A stretch of DNA of 64,000 nucleotides, taken from NCBI GenBank assembly GCA_035771175.1, contig CM069612.1, positions 22,922,987 to 22,986,986 of the forward strand, in the 5' to 3' direction. A program made the translations under genes and the position numbers. Positions 33,991-45,767 of the stretch are shown here, one piece after another. This DNA comes from Paratinospora sagittata. Its lineage: Eukaryota; Streptophyta; Magnoliopsida; Ranunculales; Menispermaceae. The first letter of the stretch is position 1, and each line of letters begins with the position of its first letter. The notes under the pieces are model-generated. The model saw only the letters and a list, made by a program, of their open reading frames with translations, searched no databases and had not been told where the DNA came from.

Positions 33991-36814
33991 TTATTTTGGG
34001 TGTTGCAATAAGCTAAGAATGTAGGGAAAAACTTAGTGGAGTTGGGAAGTCTCATGACTTGTTTGTGACTCTTTTAGTTACTCCTATAGGCCTCCTTTGT
34101 TTAGCTTATGAAAATTGCTTTAAGTAGAAGCTAGTGAAGACAATTGTTCAGTTTCTACTTATATAAGTAAAATAATTTCAAATCCACCATCAATATTCAT
34201 TTGAACAATGTCAAAATGCCCCTAGTAGTTTTCCTTGAGCAAGTATCACTCTCATGTCTCATCCGCTATTGCGCACTGTCCAGTGTTTCAACTTTTCTTA
34301 GTTGTTTTCATCTTCCCATAATCCCATTCAACGAAATCCCTACCTTCATATTTTCCATTAGTTCAGATTAGACTGAATTGGCCAATGATGGGTACAGCAG
34401 TTTCTATTCTTGAAACTTGAGTTTTTGAAACTGAAAGCAAAAAACTTAAGAAAGGGGTATATATTAACACATGCAAATATCCTTTATGAGAATAACGTTT
34501 GATTCCCTATTGTTCTCTGTATCAATGTCATTACACTGATCCTTCACTTTCAATTATTCATTTTTTGTGGTGTTTTAATATGAAGGTTTTCAATCTTGTT
34601 CTTTACTGTTTCCTATCTACATGCTTGTTGCCTAGATATTGTAGCCTTTCTTTTGACTGTTCTATCTCAGATATCAGGAAGTCTCATTTTAATACTTCCC
34701 ATATACTTTGACCACTCATCAGTTGCGCTTTTCTTTGGATAAATAGGTCAACTTTTTTGATTTTTATGGTCGCAAGTTGAACATTTGGGATGTTGGTGTA
34801 TCTTGCAATGCTTTTTTCTTGAAGGCTAACAAAGGGTACTGATTAAAATTTAGACTTCATCATCAAAAAATGATTCATGGCTTTTGATATTAATTTTTTT
34901 TATTCATATACTTGTGGTCTTTTCTCTTATCTTTTTTATTAGGTTCCTCAACAAAGAGCGCCCCTATCTCCTCTGCATCGAGGATCCACAGGTAACTTAT
35001 CCTAATTCTGATAATTTAGTTATTTTCATCATATAACGAGCCACTGTTTAAAATCTCTTAAGTAATTGAACTTTCACTTTCTCTGGAAAATAGGCACCAG
35101 AAAATGACATTGGGAAGAACTCCTTCAATTATTCGCAGGTCTGCTCTTTTGATCATTTGCTTTCTTCTTGGTTAGCATATTTCATTTTTCTTCCTTGAAA
35201 ATGACAGTTGGGGACTAACTTGAGCAATGGTTCATGGTTTTGTCTATCTTATAATTGTGGCTATTTTTTGGTTTTCTTTAGACCTAACTAAAGTTCTATT
35301 AAATAAAAAAAATTGCTTTTAAAATTCTACTGAAGTAGTTTTCAAATACTTTCCCCTTCTCATTTTGAAGTAGGTAGCAGGGTTTAAGTTATGTGTTGTG
35401 TTGAGTCATCTGGCTGATTGACTAGGTATCTGGTGGGTGTGAATGTACTCAACAATGCAAGCTGGTTGGGCTAGCTATATGGTTTGATATTGTTGGTGGT
35501 AATATGGGAGTTTGGTATAAAACATAAATGCTGGATTGGTTTAGTTGATCTGTGTTGGATCATTCTTGAGGCTTCATGGGTGGTTGATGGGCTTGTTAGG
35601 ATTGGAAAGGATAGCGTGTAGGGATGTTTTCACTGATTTATTTTTATAAACAAAAACAAGAGTAGTGAATAAATGCAACCAATTTGGATACTATCACCCG
35701 CAAAAACCCAAGAAAATGAAGTTCCATGGTTGTAGGAGCCTGCCAAGCAATGAAAAAATTACTGTATTCCATTCCTCTCTTGAAGCAATTATATCATGTT
35801 TGAAGGTGATTAATCCCATCATTCATTACTGAGTAAACTTTATAAAGCCAAGTCTGCTCTTCCCGAATGGCAAAACTCTGAACTTCTGCCAAATGAAAAC
35901 TTTGCAGTTGCTAAGATATACTGATCTAGTGGTTTGTCCAAACAATAAAATAGGTACTATTCCTTGGAATTTAAACTTTCATGAAATTACTAATTTTAAC
36001 CAACAAATAAATTAGTTCTTTGTTTCGTTTCAAAAAAAAAAAAGTTCTGGAATTTGCTAAAAAGTTGCAGGTCTTTAAATATGGCTAATAAGTTTGCATA
36101 AAAATGCAATTGATTACAGCCTGCCCATCCTACACCCTACCAAGACCGAGCATTAGTTGGACGACCACCATGTAATTACTTTTTTGCAAATTATGTAGTT
36201 ATAGTTTTAAAATCTCAAAATTTCTCTCGATGGGTTGCAATTTTGAACTCTCTAAAGAGCTCTCGAATGTCTTCATGTTGGGTATGGAAAATATATTTGA
36301 CTACTGGCATATTCCTGTTTAAGGCCTGAACCACGGCTTCATTGTAACCTCTAACTAAGAAGCTGATTTCTTGTTTCTGCCACAGATAAGATCAGCTTTT
36401 GTAATGGCTTTTTCTACACTGACGAATACAAAGACCATCATGGAATTGGGTCCCAACAGGAGCATTCTTGGAACCATAATAAGACCTGACCCTGTACTAC
36501 TGGAGCGTAAAGGTGGTTCTAATGGACAAGTAACTTTCAATAGCTTGCTTCCTGGAGCAGGTGAATTAATACAGCCACAATTCCAGCATGGGCAGGACTT
36601 CTTCTGTAATTGGATGTTGGATGAAGATGAACCCTTGCCAAGGGGAAATGGGCCTCTCGTGGAGCACAGTTTAGCTTCATCACAGAAAAGGAATAAGGCC
36701 TTGAAAGAGAAGTTCAAAGCAATGTTTGATGAAAACGGGCAGGCAGTACAGGGAAGCCATGAGAAGGGTAGGTCAAGGAAAGAGAAGAGGCTAAAAAAAG
36801 CTCTTGGACAATAA
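27684..36814 (+). CDS. TRF4/PAPD5-type non-canonical poly(A) RNA polymerase (13 exons)
   Basis: Exons by my reading: 27684-28065, 28493-28605, 28685-28741, 29884-29979, 30057-30127, 30331-30373, 31275-31355, 31471-31530, 32587-32655, 34747-34835, 34943-34991, 35094-35138, 36386-36814. Phases agree and give 527 aa. A low-complexity Pro/Ser/Ala N-terminus (1-120) is followed by the nucleotidyltransferase core: VFGSFKTGLYLPTSDID (about 168-184) holds the catalytic GS and the D-x-D pair (182, 184). Next come VPIIKF and FDVQNGPKAA, then the PAP-associated domain with VYSGGIGSYALL, NLGVLL, FFDFYGRKLN and IEDPQAPENDIGKNSFNY. The C-terminus is basic (GRSRKEKRLKKALGQ). Family members add short A-tails to nuclear RNAs for exosome decay. 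Length and order match the plant TRF4-like protein. The first two codons are both Met; either could start. AATAAA at 37278 is a possible poly(A) signal. Confidence 0.93.
29287..29432 (-). mobile_element. Au-type SINE copy 1 (intron 3 of the TRF4-like gene)
   Basis: Read on the - strand it has the Au SINE layout: a tRNA-like head with ATTGTGACC...GGTCAC/AGTCACAAGTTC (box B region), then GCCTCT, GTGGAGGTAAAGTTGC and CGCAATGATGAGAGCCTC. Au SINEs are a widespread angiosperm tRNA-derived family. The copy is diverged and both ends are uncertain. Confidence 0.6.
31648..31784 (-). mobile_element. Au-type SINE copy 2 (intron 8 of the TRF4-like gene)
   Basis: On the - strand: CCATTGTGACTAGAAGGTCA, CAAGTTGAATTTAGAAACC, GGAGGTAAGGTTACATACAA, TGTCCCTTCCC. 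This matches the head and body of copies 3-5 in this window. It is diverged and lacks a clear 3' tail. Confidence 0.6.
32033..32205 (+). mobile_element. Au-type SINE copy 3 (intron 8 of the TRF4-like gene)
   Basis: A box A-like TTGGTGCAGCGGTTGA and box B-like GGTTCAAATCT are spaced as in a tRNA. They are followed by GAAAACAACCTCTTC, AAGCTAAGGTTGCATGCATA, CCCCTTTCCTAGACC and GGCGGGAGCGTTGTGTAT, the Au SINE body in order. Confidence 0.75.
33946..33988 (+). repeat. Poly-C run of about 43 nt (intron 9 of the TRF4-like gene)
   Basis: An uninterrupted C run of about 43 bases follows CCACCCCCA and is preceded by a C/T-rich stretch (33900-33940). On the transcript of the + strand gene this is poly-C; the other strand is poly-G. 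Length may be affected by sequencing or assembly slippage. Confidence 0.9.
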
Positions 36815-39113
36815 CCGGGATGCGGGTGTTATTCTTTAAGACAAACAGCTTGAAATGGTCCAAATGGAGATAAAATTATTAGGGTTTGTTCCCAGTACTG
36901 GTAAGTGCCACAAGAAGATCAGTCAGAAAAATATAGAATGCTGAGATCAGTGGCTGAAAATTTCTACCAATGTTTCTCTTTGGCAATATGGATTCATGAA
37001 ATCAGCGAAAGGGCAGATTGTCAAATTAACCACGGATACTTGGCATATCTGTTGTTGAGGCATCTCAGATGCAAGTTTTGAGAGTGAAGATTGTTTTATT
37101 ACATTCATTTGCAAAATTTCTTCAAGAAGAAAAGTTCTTATTTTCTTTTGTTTTCTACTGCATATTATTTACTCAATTTACTACTGACTCCCTCTCTAAC
37201 TTGAGCTTCAATGGAGTAATAGAGAATCATAAGAGTGATCTTCTGGGATGGAGATCAAATCACACAAAATTTTCAAGAATAAAAGATTACTTAACAAGTT
37301 TTTTCAATTGGTAGGAACAAAGTATTGGAGCAATCAGGAAATTGTAGCATCATCTGTTTTTGACAATACACTTAAGCTCATAGACTTAGCTTGGTCATAT
37401 ATTTCAAAATGCCATTAAAAGTGATCGTCACTACTTGTAATTTTAAGACAGTTATGCCCAAAAGTGAGAAAAATAGCATCCTTTGCAAGTTAAATGCCAG
37501 AGCAATTTGCAGGTATCCACAAGGGGGAAACCATTATCATTTGTTAAAATCATTCATTAATCATAAGATTGATATATTCGTTATATTGTTATTTTAACAG
37601 AGAACTCATCTAATAAAGTCTTTTTTCAAAGATGGATTATTCTACATCTTCAATAATAAGTCATTTTGGCTAGTTAATAACTTTCTTGCCATTCTTTTAT
37701 CAAGACAACTGAGGTGGAGTATTGGTCACATATCAAGAATTCATAAAACTGCAAAATCAAGATGCCAAAGCCAAACAAAAGTATATAAAAGGGATTCCTT
37801 GTAAAGTCATCTGAATCATATAAGACCTTTACAAACTTCAGGTTCATGTACATTATATACTCAAAATCCAATGGCATCCAAACTTTGAAGGCCAAAACAA
37901 GTGAGAATAATATAGAAAAAAGACTAAAGAACCCAAGAATTCTATGTTTACATTAGTCCAAGACCTGACAACTCCTCCAAGCGATGAATGCAGAAAGGAA
38001 GGGGTTCAAAAGTAAGCCTTCTTAAGCTTCTGTTCTCTTCTTGTATGTTCACTTGCCATATATGCTTTTAGTAGTTAGGAGAGGGAGAGAACCATACAGC
38101 ACGAGTGAAGGAAAAAGACCATAAGGACAAGTTACCCAAAACACACAATCATGCACATACAAGAAAGAAAAGAAAGAAAGACACCATCAAAATGTTGAAA
38201 CATATGCCATGTTCAGGTCCTAAATCTTGAAATGAAGGGCTACAGCCCTAAAATTAAGCATTATACAAACAGAATGGCAAATGGCATGAGGCTATTGGAC
38301 GACATGTCCTACGTAAGATAACTGAAATGTAGCGTCAAACATGAGAGAAGACCATATACATTTATAAGGTCCATGGATCCCTCTTTAGACATGATGTCAG
38401 TGTGTTGTTTAATCAATCTTTTACTCTTTTGCTCGATTCGGTAGTTAACTTAAGCATTGGAGAACATTAAGTAGGCATCAAATTGTTGTATCTCATCAGA
38501 GCATTCTCGTGTTTGTGATCACAAGACTAGCACCAAGCATGTCAAGTTCATTGGTGGCAACTCTCAAGATCAATAGCAACAAATGTAATTGAATCTGCTT
38601 GTATCTTGAATAAAGAATAAGGGATTCCAAGAATTTAGCTAGTACACAATTCCCAGCAGATTTTAGACAAGACATCCAATAGAATGTAATAATTAAAATT
38701 GACATATATGCTATAGATCAGTTAAGCAGGTGTACTGTATCTTACTTGATGATGTACACAAGTAGAATCCGCATGAAGAGATCTCGAAAATTTCTGTACC
38801 GATATCCAACTAGATATAATCTTATCATAGTGGCAATGCATGCCTAAAGCTTGACTTTGGTGTTGCTTGGTCATCATCATAGTTCATCGGGTGCAACCTT
38901 TCAATGGACCACATCTATCTGCTTTTTAGCAGAATTTGAGCTGATTATATCTGGGAAAAAATTGATCAAATGGTCTGCTAAACCATATTCATAACCATGA
39001 ACAAGTTTAAGGGTAGCCCAATCATGATATATATTACCATGTTGGCTTAGTTAATCTGATAAATCCAATGACAAACACTAACAACCGATCTTTAGTCAGC
39101 AGACATTGTGATA
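36815..39113. other. Intergenic region, no gene seen
   Basis: This lies between the convergent TRF4-like and PPR genes and presumably contains both 3' untranslated regions. AATAAA at 37278 may serve the + strand gene. Frames of 60-80 codons here show no recognisable domain or codon structure. Confidence 0.5.
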
Positions 39114-40904
39114 TTACCAGTAATCCTTGCAAGAACAAGAACCCTCTTTGAAATGGTGGAAACGATGTTTATCTCGAACAATTATTTCTCTTCTACTACA
39201 AATCGAGATGAACTTAAATGCTGAATGGCAATCACCACACATCCTAAGATTCTTCACAATTCTGATTACCATTCCTTCACTAGTGCTCATAATACCAAAT
39301 GCCACAGCTAGCTTCTCACTATGGAATTTAAGGGAAACTTCTCTCTCTTCTTCCTCCAACTCATGCATCACGGAATCTGGTTCAGGTTTATAGCCTGCTT
39401 CTCTGGACTTCAACAACAATTCATCTAGATATCGGTAGATTTCGGTTGTCTGTGGGTGTTTCTTGTCACCCATGCAGAAAATGTGGGTCTTGTGATCAAC
39501 CTCTATTACGCTATATCCAACTTGCTTCTTTAAGCCTTGGTTTATCATCAATTTCCTGACCACTTCCACTCGATCCATCCTACCCGCCAATGCATATATA
39601 TTTGAAAGCAACACGTAATGACCGGGATTATCAGGTTCTATGGTTAGAAGATGTTCAGCTACCCGGACTCCAAGATCAAAACTTTTGTGCATTTTGCAAG
39701 CCCCAAGCATTGCTGTCCATATAGCTGGTGCTGGAGGCCCTGGTATTGATTCCTCAATGTATTCAACTGCTTCCTTAAGAAATCCAGCACGGCCAAACAT
39801 ATCAACCATACAAACATGGTGCTCCATTCTTGGCACTAACCCATATTCCTGTCTCATGTGTCTAAAAGCTTCACGGCCCTCTTTAATCAATCCTGCGTGT
39901 GCACAGGCAGACAAGACAGCAATAAACGTAACATCGTTTGGGGATGGGCCATGGGCTATCATCTCATGGAAAAGCTCAATGGCCGGAACACCACAACCAT
40001 GCATTCCATAGCCAGAAATCATGGCTGTCCAAGCCACAACATTCCTTTCAAGCATCCCATCAAAAACTTGACGTGCTTTCCCCACATTTCCACATCTAGC
40101 ATACATGTTAATCAACGAAGTACCTAGAATTACATTAACATTGAAACCATTATCAAAAATATAATCGTTCACCCATCTTCCTAAACCCAATGCTCCCAAC
40201 TGAGAGCAAGCAGACAACAAGCTCACCAAAGTAGCCGAATCAGGTTCCACCCCAGCATCCTGCATCCTATAAAACACCTCAACCGCTTCCTCCGCAAACC
40301 CATTTTGCTCATACCCAGAAATCATCGAATTCCAAGCAATAACAGTTCTTTCGCACATTTTATCAAACACCTTCCGGGCAATGCCCAAATCACCTGATTT
40401 CGCATAAAACGACACAAGAGCAGCTTGGACGAATGAATCTGACCCAAACCCGGAAGCCAACACATGGGAATGGATGATTCTACCGTAATTCAAAGCCGAT
40501 AAATCGGCACATGCCTTGATTACCGCCGTGAAGGTGAAATTCGATTGTGACACACCTACAAGGCGCATCCGGTCGTAAAAACCGATGGCGTCGTAAGGGA
40601 AGCCGGATTTCGAGCAGGATTTGATGAGGGAATTGAAGAGGAACGAATCCGGGTTGGGTACAGAGACGTAGAGCTGACGGGTGTAGATGATTGAGCCTGC
40701 GGTGCAGGCTAAGGTGAGAAGTTTGGTGAGAAGAGCTCGGCTATGGCTAAGGCCAGAGGCGACGATGTGGGCGTGGACTTGCTCGAGAGGCCGGAGATTA
40801 GGGCCAGCTCGTAAGAGGGCTTGGTGGGCTTGAGAGTGTGGAGGAGAAGAATGATTTGGTGGTTGTTGTTGGTGGTGATGGTGGTTTTGGTTTGGTTCTT
40901 CCAT
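39114..40904 (-). CDS. Pentatricopeptide-repeat protein, PLS class with E and DYW domains
   Basis: One uninterrupted 596-aa frame with no intron, as usual for the family. After a His/Gln/Pro-rich N-terminus (to about 25) come PPR motifs in P-L-S order, with recurring cores such as LLTKLLTLACTAGSI, FLFNSLIKSCSKSGF, AALVSFYAKSGDL, TVIAWNSMISGYEQNG, NVVAWTAMISGYGMHG and VTFIAVLSACAHAGL. The E region (PAPAIWTAMLGACKMH, NPGHYVLLSNIYALAGR, KKQVGYSVIEV) leads to the DYW domain from about 502. This domain has HSEKLAVAFG, the C-x2-CH motif CGDCH and the terminal CSCKDYW. DYW proteins carry out or recruit C-to-U editing of organelle RNA; the HSE and C-x2-C residues are the deaminase-type zinc site and are intact. 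It resembles the Arabidopsis single-exon PPR gene At2g33760 as I remember it. The RNA target and organelle cannot be read from the sequence; no clear transit peptide is seen. Confidence 0.95.
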   Translation of the reverse strand: MEEPNQNHHHHQQQPPNHSSPPHSQAHQALLRAGPNLRPLEQVHAHIVASGLSHSRALLTKLLTLACTAGSIIYTRQLYVSVPNPDSFLFNSLIKSCSKSGFPYDAIGFYDRMRLVGVSQSNFTFTAVIKACADLSALNYGRIIHSHVLASGFGSDSFVQAALVSFYAKSGDLGIARKVFDKMCERTVIAWNSMISGYEQNGFAEEAVEVFYRMQDAGVEPDSATLVSLLSACSQLGALGLGRWVNDYIFDNGFNVNVILGTSLINMYARCGNVGKARQVFDGMLERNVVAWTAMISGYGMHGCGVPAIELFHEMIAHGPSPNDVTFIAVLSACAHAGLIKEGREAFRHMRQEYGLVPRMEHHVCMVDMFGRAGFLKEAVEYIEESIPGPPAPAIWTAMLGACKMHKSFDLGVRVAEHLLTIEPDNPGHYVLLSNIYALAGRMDRVEVVRKLMINQGLKKQVGYSVIEVDHKTHIFCMGDKKHPQTTEIYRYLDELLLKSREAGYKPEPDSVMHELEEEEREVSLKFHSEKLAVAFGIMSTSEGMVIRIVKNLRMCGDCHSAFKFISICSRREIIVRDKHRFHHFKEGSCSCKDYW

Positions 40905-41181
40905 TGAAGATGTCAGTTAGTGAAGAAAATGGCGGGAATTTTAACTGTTAGGTTTCCAGGTTTCGGGTTTGATTGCCGAACCGGGTAGAAAAGCCGGGTC
41001 GAGTTGGGTTAGTAAACCGGGTCATGTTAGTTGACCGTTATGTGCCCTTTAATTTCCCGCGTTTGTATTTCCTAGCAAGAACTCAATTTTTCAATTTCCC
41101 TTTTGTGAGAGCTTCTTGAGTAATACTTATTAATATTAATATGATAAGATGATTTAATTCTCTGAGAAGATGAACTAATAA

Positions 41182-42378
41182 TTTTTTTTTTTGTGAACAG
41201 AAACAAGTATGTATGTATATATTAATAAAAGAATGTATGTATATATTAATAAAAGAAATATTTACAAACAGGAATCAAATTGATCCAAGACACCCCAAAA
41301 ACAATCCAAACAATTCAATTACATTAAACAAGAACCCCTATTCCTATATCAATCAATGATAGGGAAACCATTCGCATGTTTGGATGAGGCTACCCAACAC
41401 GCAGCAAGCTTCAAAATTTCATCCCATTATTCAGCCCCTTTATCCTTGTATTCACTTTGGGATATGCGCCTATTCCTTTCCAACCAAATTACCCAAGTAG
41501 TGTCTAGCACCATAGTCTTACCAACTTCCAAAATCCTCCAAAATAGACAACCTAGGAGAAGAAATACCCTCCTCAAATGAAAGTAGGGGAATGAACAAGC
41601 CATCACAAACCACCATCCATCTCTCTCAAATAAATCTAATCCAATCACAACTTCCAAACAAGTGGTCGGCTGATTCACTATCTTTAAAGCAAAGAATACA
41701 ACAATGAGCAGATAAAAAGTCGTCTTTGCATGATGTCCGCCGTGTTGAGCTTGGTTCACCCAAAGAACTTTACCTTAGATGGCACATGTGCAACCCATAG
41801 GGAATTGGTGAGATGAGCATCTACGAAGGGAAGGTTGGCCACTACGAGATCAAAGTAGGATTTACATGTAAAATTGCCAGAGGGACCTAAAGAGTAAAGC
41901 CATCTACCCCTTGAGAAAGTCTTGTGTTAGATTGCACAGCGAGGAGGTCTTCCAATTAAGTTTGGGCTCTAGATGTAGGGGGCGGGAAAAATGGAAATTC
42001 CAGGATAAGGGAGAAGGGGAACTCGTGGAATATGTGAATTTACGAACTGGGCTATAAGCTGATGATGAAGTGATGAGAATTGGTACAAACGAGGGAAACT
42101 TGAGGCCAATGTAGAATCTCCTACCCATATGTCCTCCCAAAATCTAAAGTTTAAGCCATTTCCTACATATGGATGAGGGAAGAGATAAATTTTCACGGGT
42201 TTCTATTTGTAGTAGAAGGGGAGGTTCCAATGTCCCAACCTATACCAGCGCCACCATGCATGCTTCTAATCACCTGGGCCCACAGAAAATGGCTATTTTG
42301 GGAGAGCCTCCATAACCATTTCACAGCAAGCGCCTCATTCCTCTTCACCACATTGCCTATCCCTCGGCCCCGAGAAAC
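41182..42378 (-). mobile_element. 5'-truncated L1-type LINE (3' part of the pol region)
   Basis: On the - strand, frames 42399-42193, 42196-41969 and 41759-41427 carry the end of LINE ORF2: GIGNVVKRNEALAVKWLWRL, then VGNGLNFRFWEDIWVGD and a zf-RVT-like tail with IWLERNRRI. Frames are broken by stops and shifts. A 12-nt T run at 41181-41192 is the poly(A) tail in reverse. TGAACTAATAAT (41171) and TGAACTATAATAAT (42379) flank the copy and look like a target-site duplication, so both ends are approximately defined. Confidence 0.85.
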
Positions 42379-42678
42379 TGAACTATAATAATTATTCAAG
42401 ATCCTTTCTTAGAAGGCAAACTGATTTGATTTTTGAGTAATCCATATCACTTCTAATTCTATTGTTATAACTAGAGATTCTCCTTTTATGTAAAAAAGGC
42501 TCAGGGAAAACCCTTGGTTCAAATAAATTGTAAGCACATGATTAAATTGGCCATTCCTCAATTTGCATTAGCACTTTGATAAGTTAATCATATTTTTTTG
42601 GGATAATTAAATAACTTGATTTTCATAAATCAATCGAATCATATTCAAATTTTTACACTTCTATTTTTATCCTATGAG

Positions 42679-42845
42679 AAGGGCAGGTTTTAGAGCAATC
42701 GTTGAAGTTGTTCCATTGCAACTTGGAGGTCATAGGTTGAATCTGTAAACAACTTTTCCAATATAGAGATAAGACTGCATACATTGTCCCTTCCACAAAC
42801 TCTGCAATGGCAAGAGCCTCATGTACTAGGTACGCCCTTTTATTT
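42679..42845 (+). mobile_element. Au-type SINE copy 4
   Basis: Head with CATTGCAACTTGGAGGTCAT and AGGTTGAATCTG (box B region), then AACAACTTTTCCAATATAG, AAGACTGCATACATTGTCCC, TTCCACAAACTCTGCAATGG and CAAGAGCCTCATGTA. Order and spacing match copy 3. It lies between the LINE and the CASP-like gene. Confidence 0.7.
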
Positions 42846-42939
42846 TTATTCCATGTAGAATTTTGATTTAAGGTTCTTAATTAGGTTTTATTCCTAGATT
42901 CAAACAAGAAAACGCACAGCGTAAAAGGATCTTAGTGAT

Positions 42940-43089
42940 TGGAGGCTGTTCTTATATTTAGGGACTGGTCAAGATGCCTGTAACATGTACATTTCCTGTT
43001 TTTGCGAGTACTTCTTGTACTCATTTTGATATGTTGTGCATGTTATTATGGTATTAATAAAATATTTTGTTTCCTCTGAAAAAAAAAAT
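42940..43089 (+). mobile_element. LINE 3'-end fragment with poly(A) tail
   Basis: A TTCTTGTACTCATTTTG...TATTAATAAAATATTTTG stretch is followed by TTTCCTCTG and about 10 A (43079-43089). This resembles the 3' ends of the other plant LINEs in this window. No coding part remains. Confidence 0.45.
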
Positions 43090-43553
43090 GAAATGAGAAC
43101 TATTGCCCACTTTCCTGTGCTTTCTTTAGAACCCAAAAACTCAACTTCAAAACTTAAGCCATGAATACCACCACATTTCAAATTGATATATAAGAATGCA
43201 ACCTGATTTAAGCATGCATTTTGCTCTCTATCATTAACTACTGATTGAAGGGAAGGAGTTATAGTTGCTAAAAGGGCGCTAAAAGGCGGAGCTGATCACA
43301 ACGCAGTCAATATAACTATAATTATTGATCCATATAATACTGGGCAATGACAAAGGAGATTATGAGCTTTACTAATACAAAATATCCATTAAAATGTTCT
43401 TCCAATGATCATTCCCTCTATGATCATCTCCCTTGATTAAGTTCTTCCCATTCTCAGAATGACCAAGTATATCACATTACTTAGTTACTGAAGAAATACT
43501 ACAAAAGTATTATATGCTGAGACTGACTTGGATTGAAAACCCATCAAAAACTT

Positions 43554-44425
43554 CTAACCAAGAATAGGTTTGATGGCAGTGAGGATGGAATACAGAAGCA
43601 GCACCAAGTAAATTACTGCTCCTGCAAAGCCAGCGATCATAGCTCCTCCGACGTGGTCGCAAAACATTGGGACTTGGTTACAAATAGGCAGCCACCCTGC
43701 ATGAGAATTCCCTTTCTTGCCAACATAACCAATTGCCAGACCCACAGAAATGCCAGAAGTGAGTAGCATAGAAACAACCTATAACATCAAAAAACAAAAT
43801 TCACTCAATGGATGAACGATAGTCATGAATGAGCTAGCATACCCTGAAAACCAAATAGGAAAAATTAGAAAAGGAGCTTCATTAAGTTACTGCATCTAGT
43901 GCCACAACCAAGTGCCCAAGCCAACTTTCAGAAGGAACAAAGAGAACCAAAAGGCTGTATAGGCTTCCAATTGCATTTGTACTCAGAAAGTACCTGTAGA
44001 AATAAGCTGTAAGAAATTTATGAACTCAAAAAAGGAGGATTCAAAAAAAAAAAATTGCAGTCCAGTGCTCAAAGTTCCCGCCTATGATGGGTCATGGGGA
44101 AGGGTCAGACTACTTTGGGTCTATTGTACACAGCCTTACCATCATAGAAGGCTGTTTTTACAACTCGAACCTATGGCTGCCTAGTCACATGGCGACAACT
44201 CTTGCCGTTGCGCCAAGGCTCCATTTGAAAAGGGAAGATGGTATATACAAAAGAAATTAGAGAGAATTACATGAAGGCGGGCGAGTTGGTGAAATTTGCA
44301 GTGAAGGGCAAGTTTAAGACGACGGTGGTTTCACTACTCGTTGCCATGACCACAGCAGCAGAAGTGGTTGCACCAAGAGCTAGTAGCCTTAAGAGAACTG
44401 TGCAAAGGCTCTTGGGTTTTGCCAT
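43554..44425 (-). CDS. CASP-like four-transmembrane protein (three exons)
   Basis: Exon 1 44425-44271, exon 2 about 43993-43892, exon 3 43778-43554, with GT/AG borders; about 160 aa. Exon 1 encodes MAKPKSLC and a first membrane segment ([21 protein letters not shown]), then ETTVV...FTNSPAF. Exon 2 has [20 protein letters not shown] and GHLVVALDA (second and third segments). Exon 3 has [17 protein letters not shown], the loop [18 protein letters not shown] with two cysteines, and a last segment [19 protein letters not shown]. This matches the Casparian-strip membrane protein (CASP-like, DUF588) family, which forms plasma-membrane scaffolds; the CASPL1 group is closest in my judgement. The reading frame across exon 2 deserves a transcript check. 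An Au SINE sits in intron 1. Confidence 0.88.
44043..44222 (-). mobile_element. Au-type SINE copy 5 (intron 1 of the CASP-like gene)
   Basis: The best-preserved copy. On the - strand it begins GGAGCCTTGGCGCAACGGCA (box A), then CATGTGACTAG, GGTTCGAGTTG (box B), AAACAGCC, GGTAAGGCTGTGTACAATAG, ACCCTTCCCC, GGCGGGAAC and ends in a T run (44043-44054), the known Au SINE 3' end. Confidence 0.88.
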
Positions 44426-45767
44426 GGGTGTAGCAAAGAACTGTGCCCAAGGCTCTAGGGGGAGAGAAAGATGAAGTTTGAAAGTTTTAATGAAGTAAAT
44501 GTTGAGTTGAGGAAGGAGGGCGGGTAGGTTGTGAGGTGTAATGTGTTAGGAAGGCAGATGGGGGTGGTGCACTTGTTTTTTAAGTGCTGTTTCTGTAGAC
44601 TTGCAGTTAAAATAACTATTTAGGGACCATTTGTCACTGCCCAACATGAATAGACAACATATTTATATTTATATTTATATTTGACCAAGAGACTTAAAGA
44701 ACCTTCTTTGTGTGGATCTGTTTACAAGGCTTGTGTTGATAGAACTTGAGGGTGGTTGAATGTCTCTTTTCTTTTTTAGTGAGATTCTGTACTTTTGGTT
44801 GGTAGATTGTAAGTTGGCCACTTTTTGCTTGGGTGATCACGTTTCATGCCCTTTTAAGGTAAGAGTAATGTTTGACTATTAACATTACCTGAGAATGGTT
44901 AAATTACCTCGAATCACATATTGACACATAATTCAAAACGATCTAACAACTCTTAAGAGCAATATCAACAGAACATATTTTTAAAACATTTTCATGTAAG
45001 TGTAAAATATTAGTTGTCAATGTTGTTAGTTCACATATAAAAAAATAGTCCAGTTCGGGGTTAAATGCATAAAACAACTGCGAACATATTGCAAATTACA
45101 AGAAAGATGATTATCTGGGACCAACATTAAACTGGTGACAACTAGAGCCAAAAACAATGACTCCTCTATTAAATATCAATCATAATCACACCCAGTAATA
45201 AGGAAACCTCATAATATTGTTACAGAAAGATTAACAATGCGGAAGATTTATAAACAAAATTATATTTAACATAAAACAACCGAGTAAAACCCCGTTCAAG
45301 GGAAGCTTTAAGAGGGCAATCTCAATTCAAACACCATATTTTTTATTACATTATATTCCACTTTGAACTCCACTTTTACACTGCACCACACCCACCAGAG
45401 CGCTCAGGAGAAGCTCATTCCCATTTAAGTTAGGTGAAAAACCAGAGAGCCCAGAAGTCCAAATATGTCTTGTGGAAAAAATTTCTTCCAAACCGATCGA
45501 TTGCTCCTCTATGCCGCCAATTTTACTAATACCGACTGCTACTGTACCTGCTTCAATACATCTTTTGGTCATTGGCAAGACTTGGGCAATAAAAATGAAA
45601 CGCAATTGATCAATGAGTTCTTGCACAAAAAAGAAAAGTATCAATTAATACAAAGACTCACTAGTTTCAGAGAACCGTAGGACACAATTTCATAAAATCA
45701 CACACATTTCTCGTAAACTAGCTAGATCCGTTGTAAGCTCCAATACTTTTACCCGTCAGACCGTTTT
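44426..45767. other. Intergenic region upstream of the CASP-like gene and 3' of NRPB2
   Basis: Both genes run on the - strand, so this holds the CASP-like promoter and the NRPB2 3' untranslated region. A TTTATT (AATAAA on the - strand) lies at about 45345. Frame 45644-45351 is not recognised as a gene and lies in the presumed NRPB2 trailer. Confidence 0.45.

Noticed and set aside
39127..40127. Several + strand frames of 88-123 codons
   Set aside because: They are antisense shadows of the intact PPR gene.
45351..45644. 97-codon - strand frame downstream of NRPB2
   Set aside because: No recognisable domain; it lies in the presumed 3' untranslated region, with a possible poly(A) signal near 45345.
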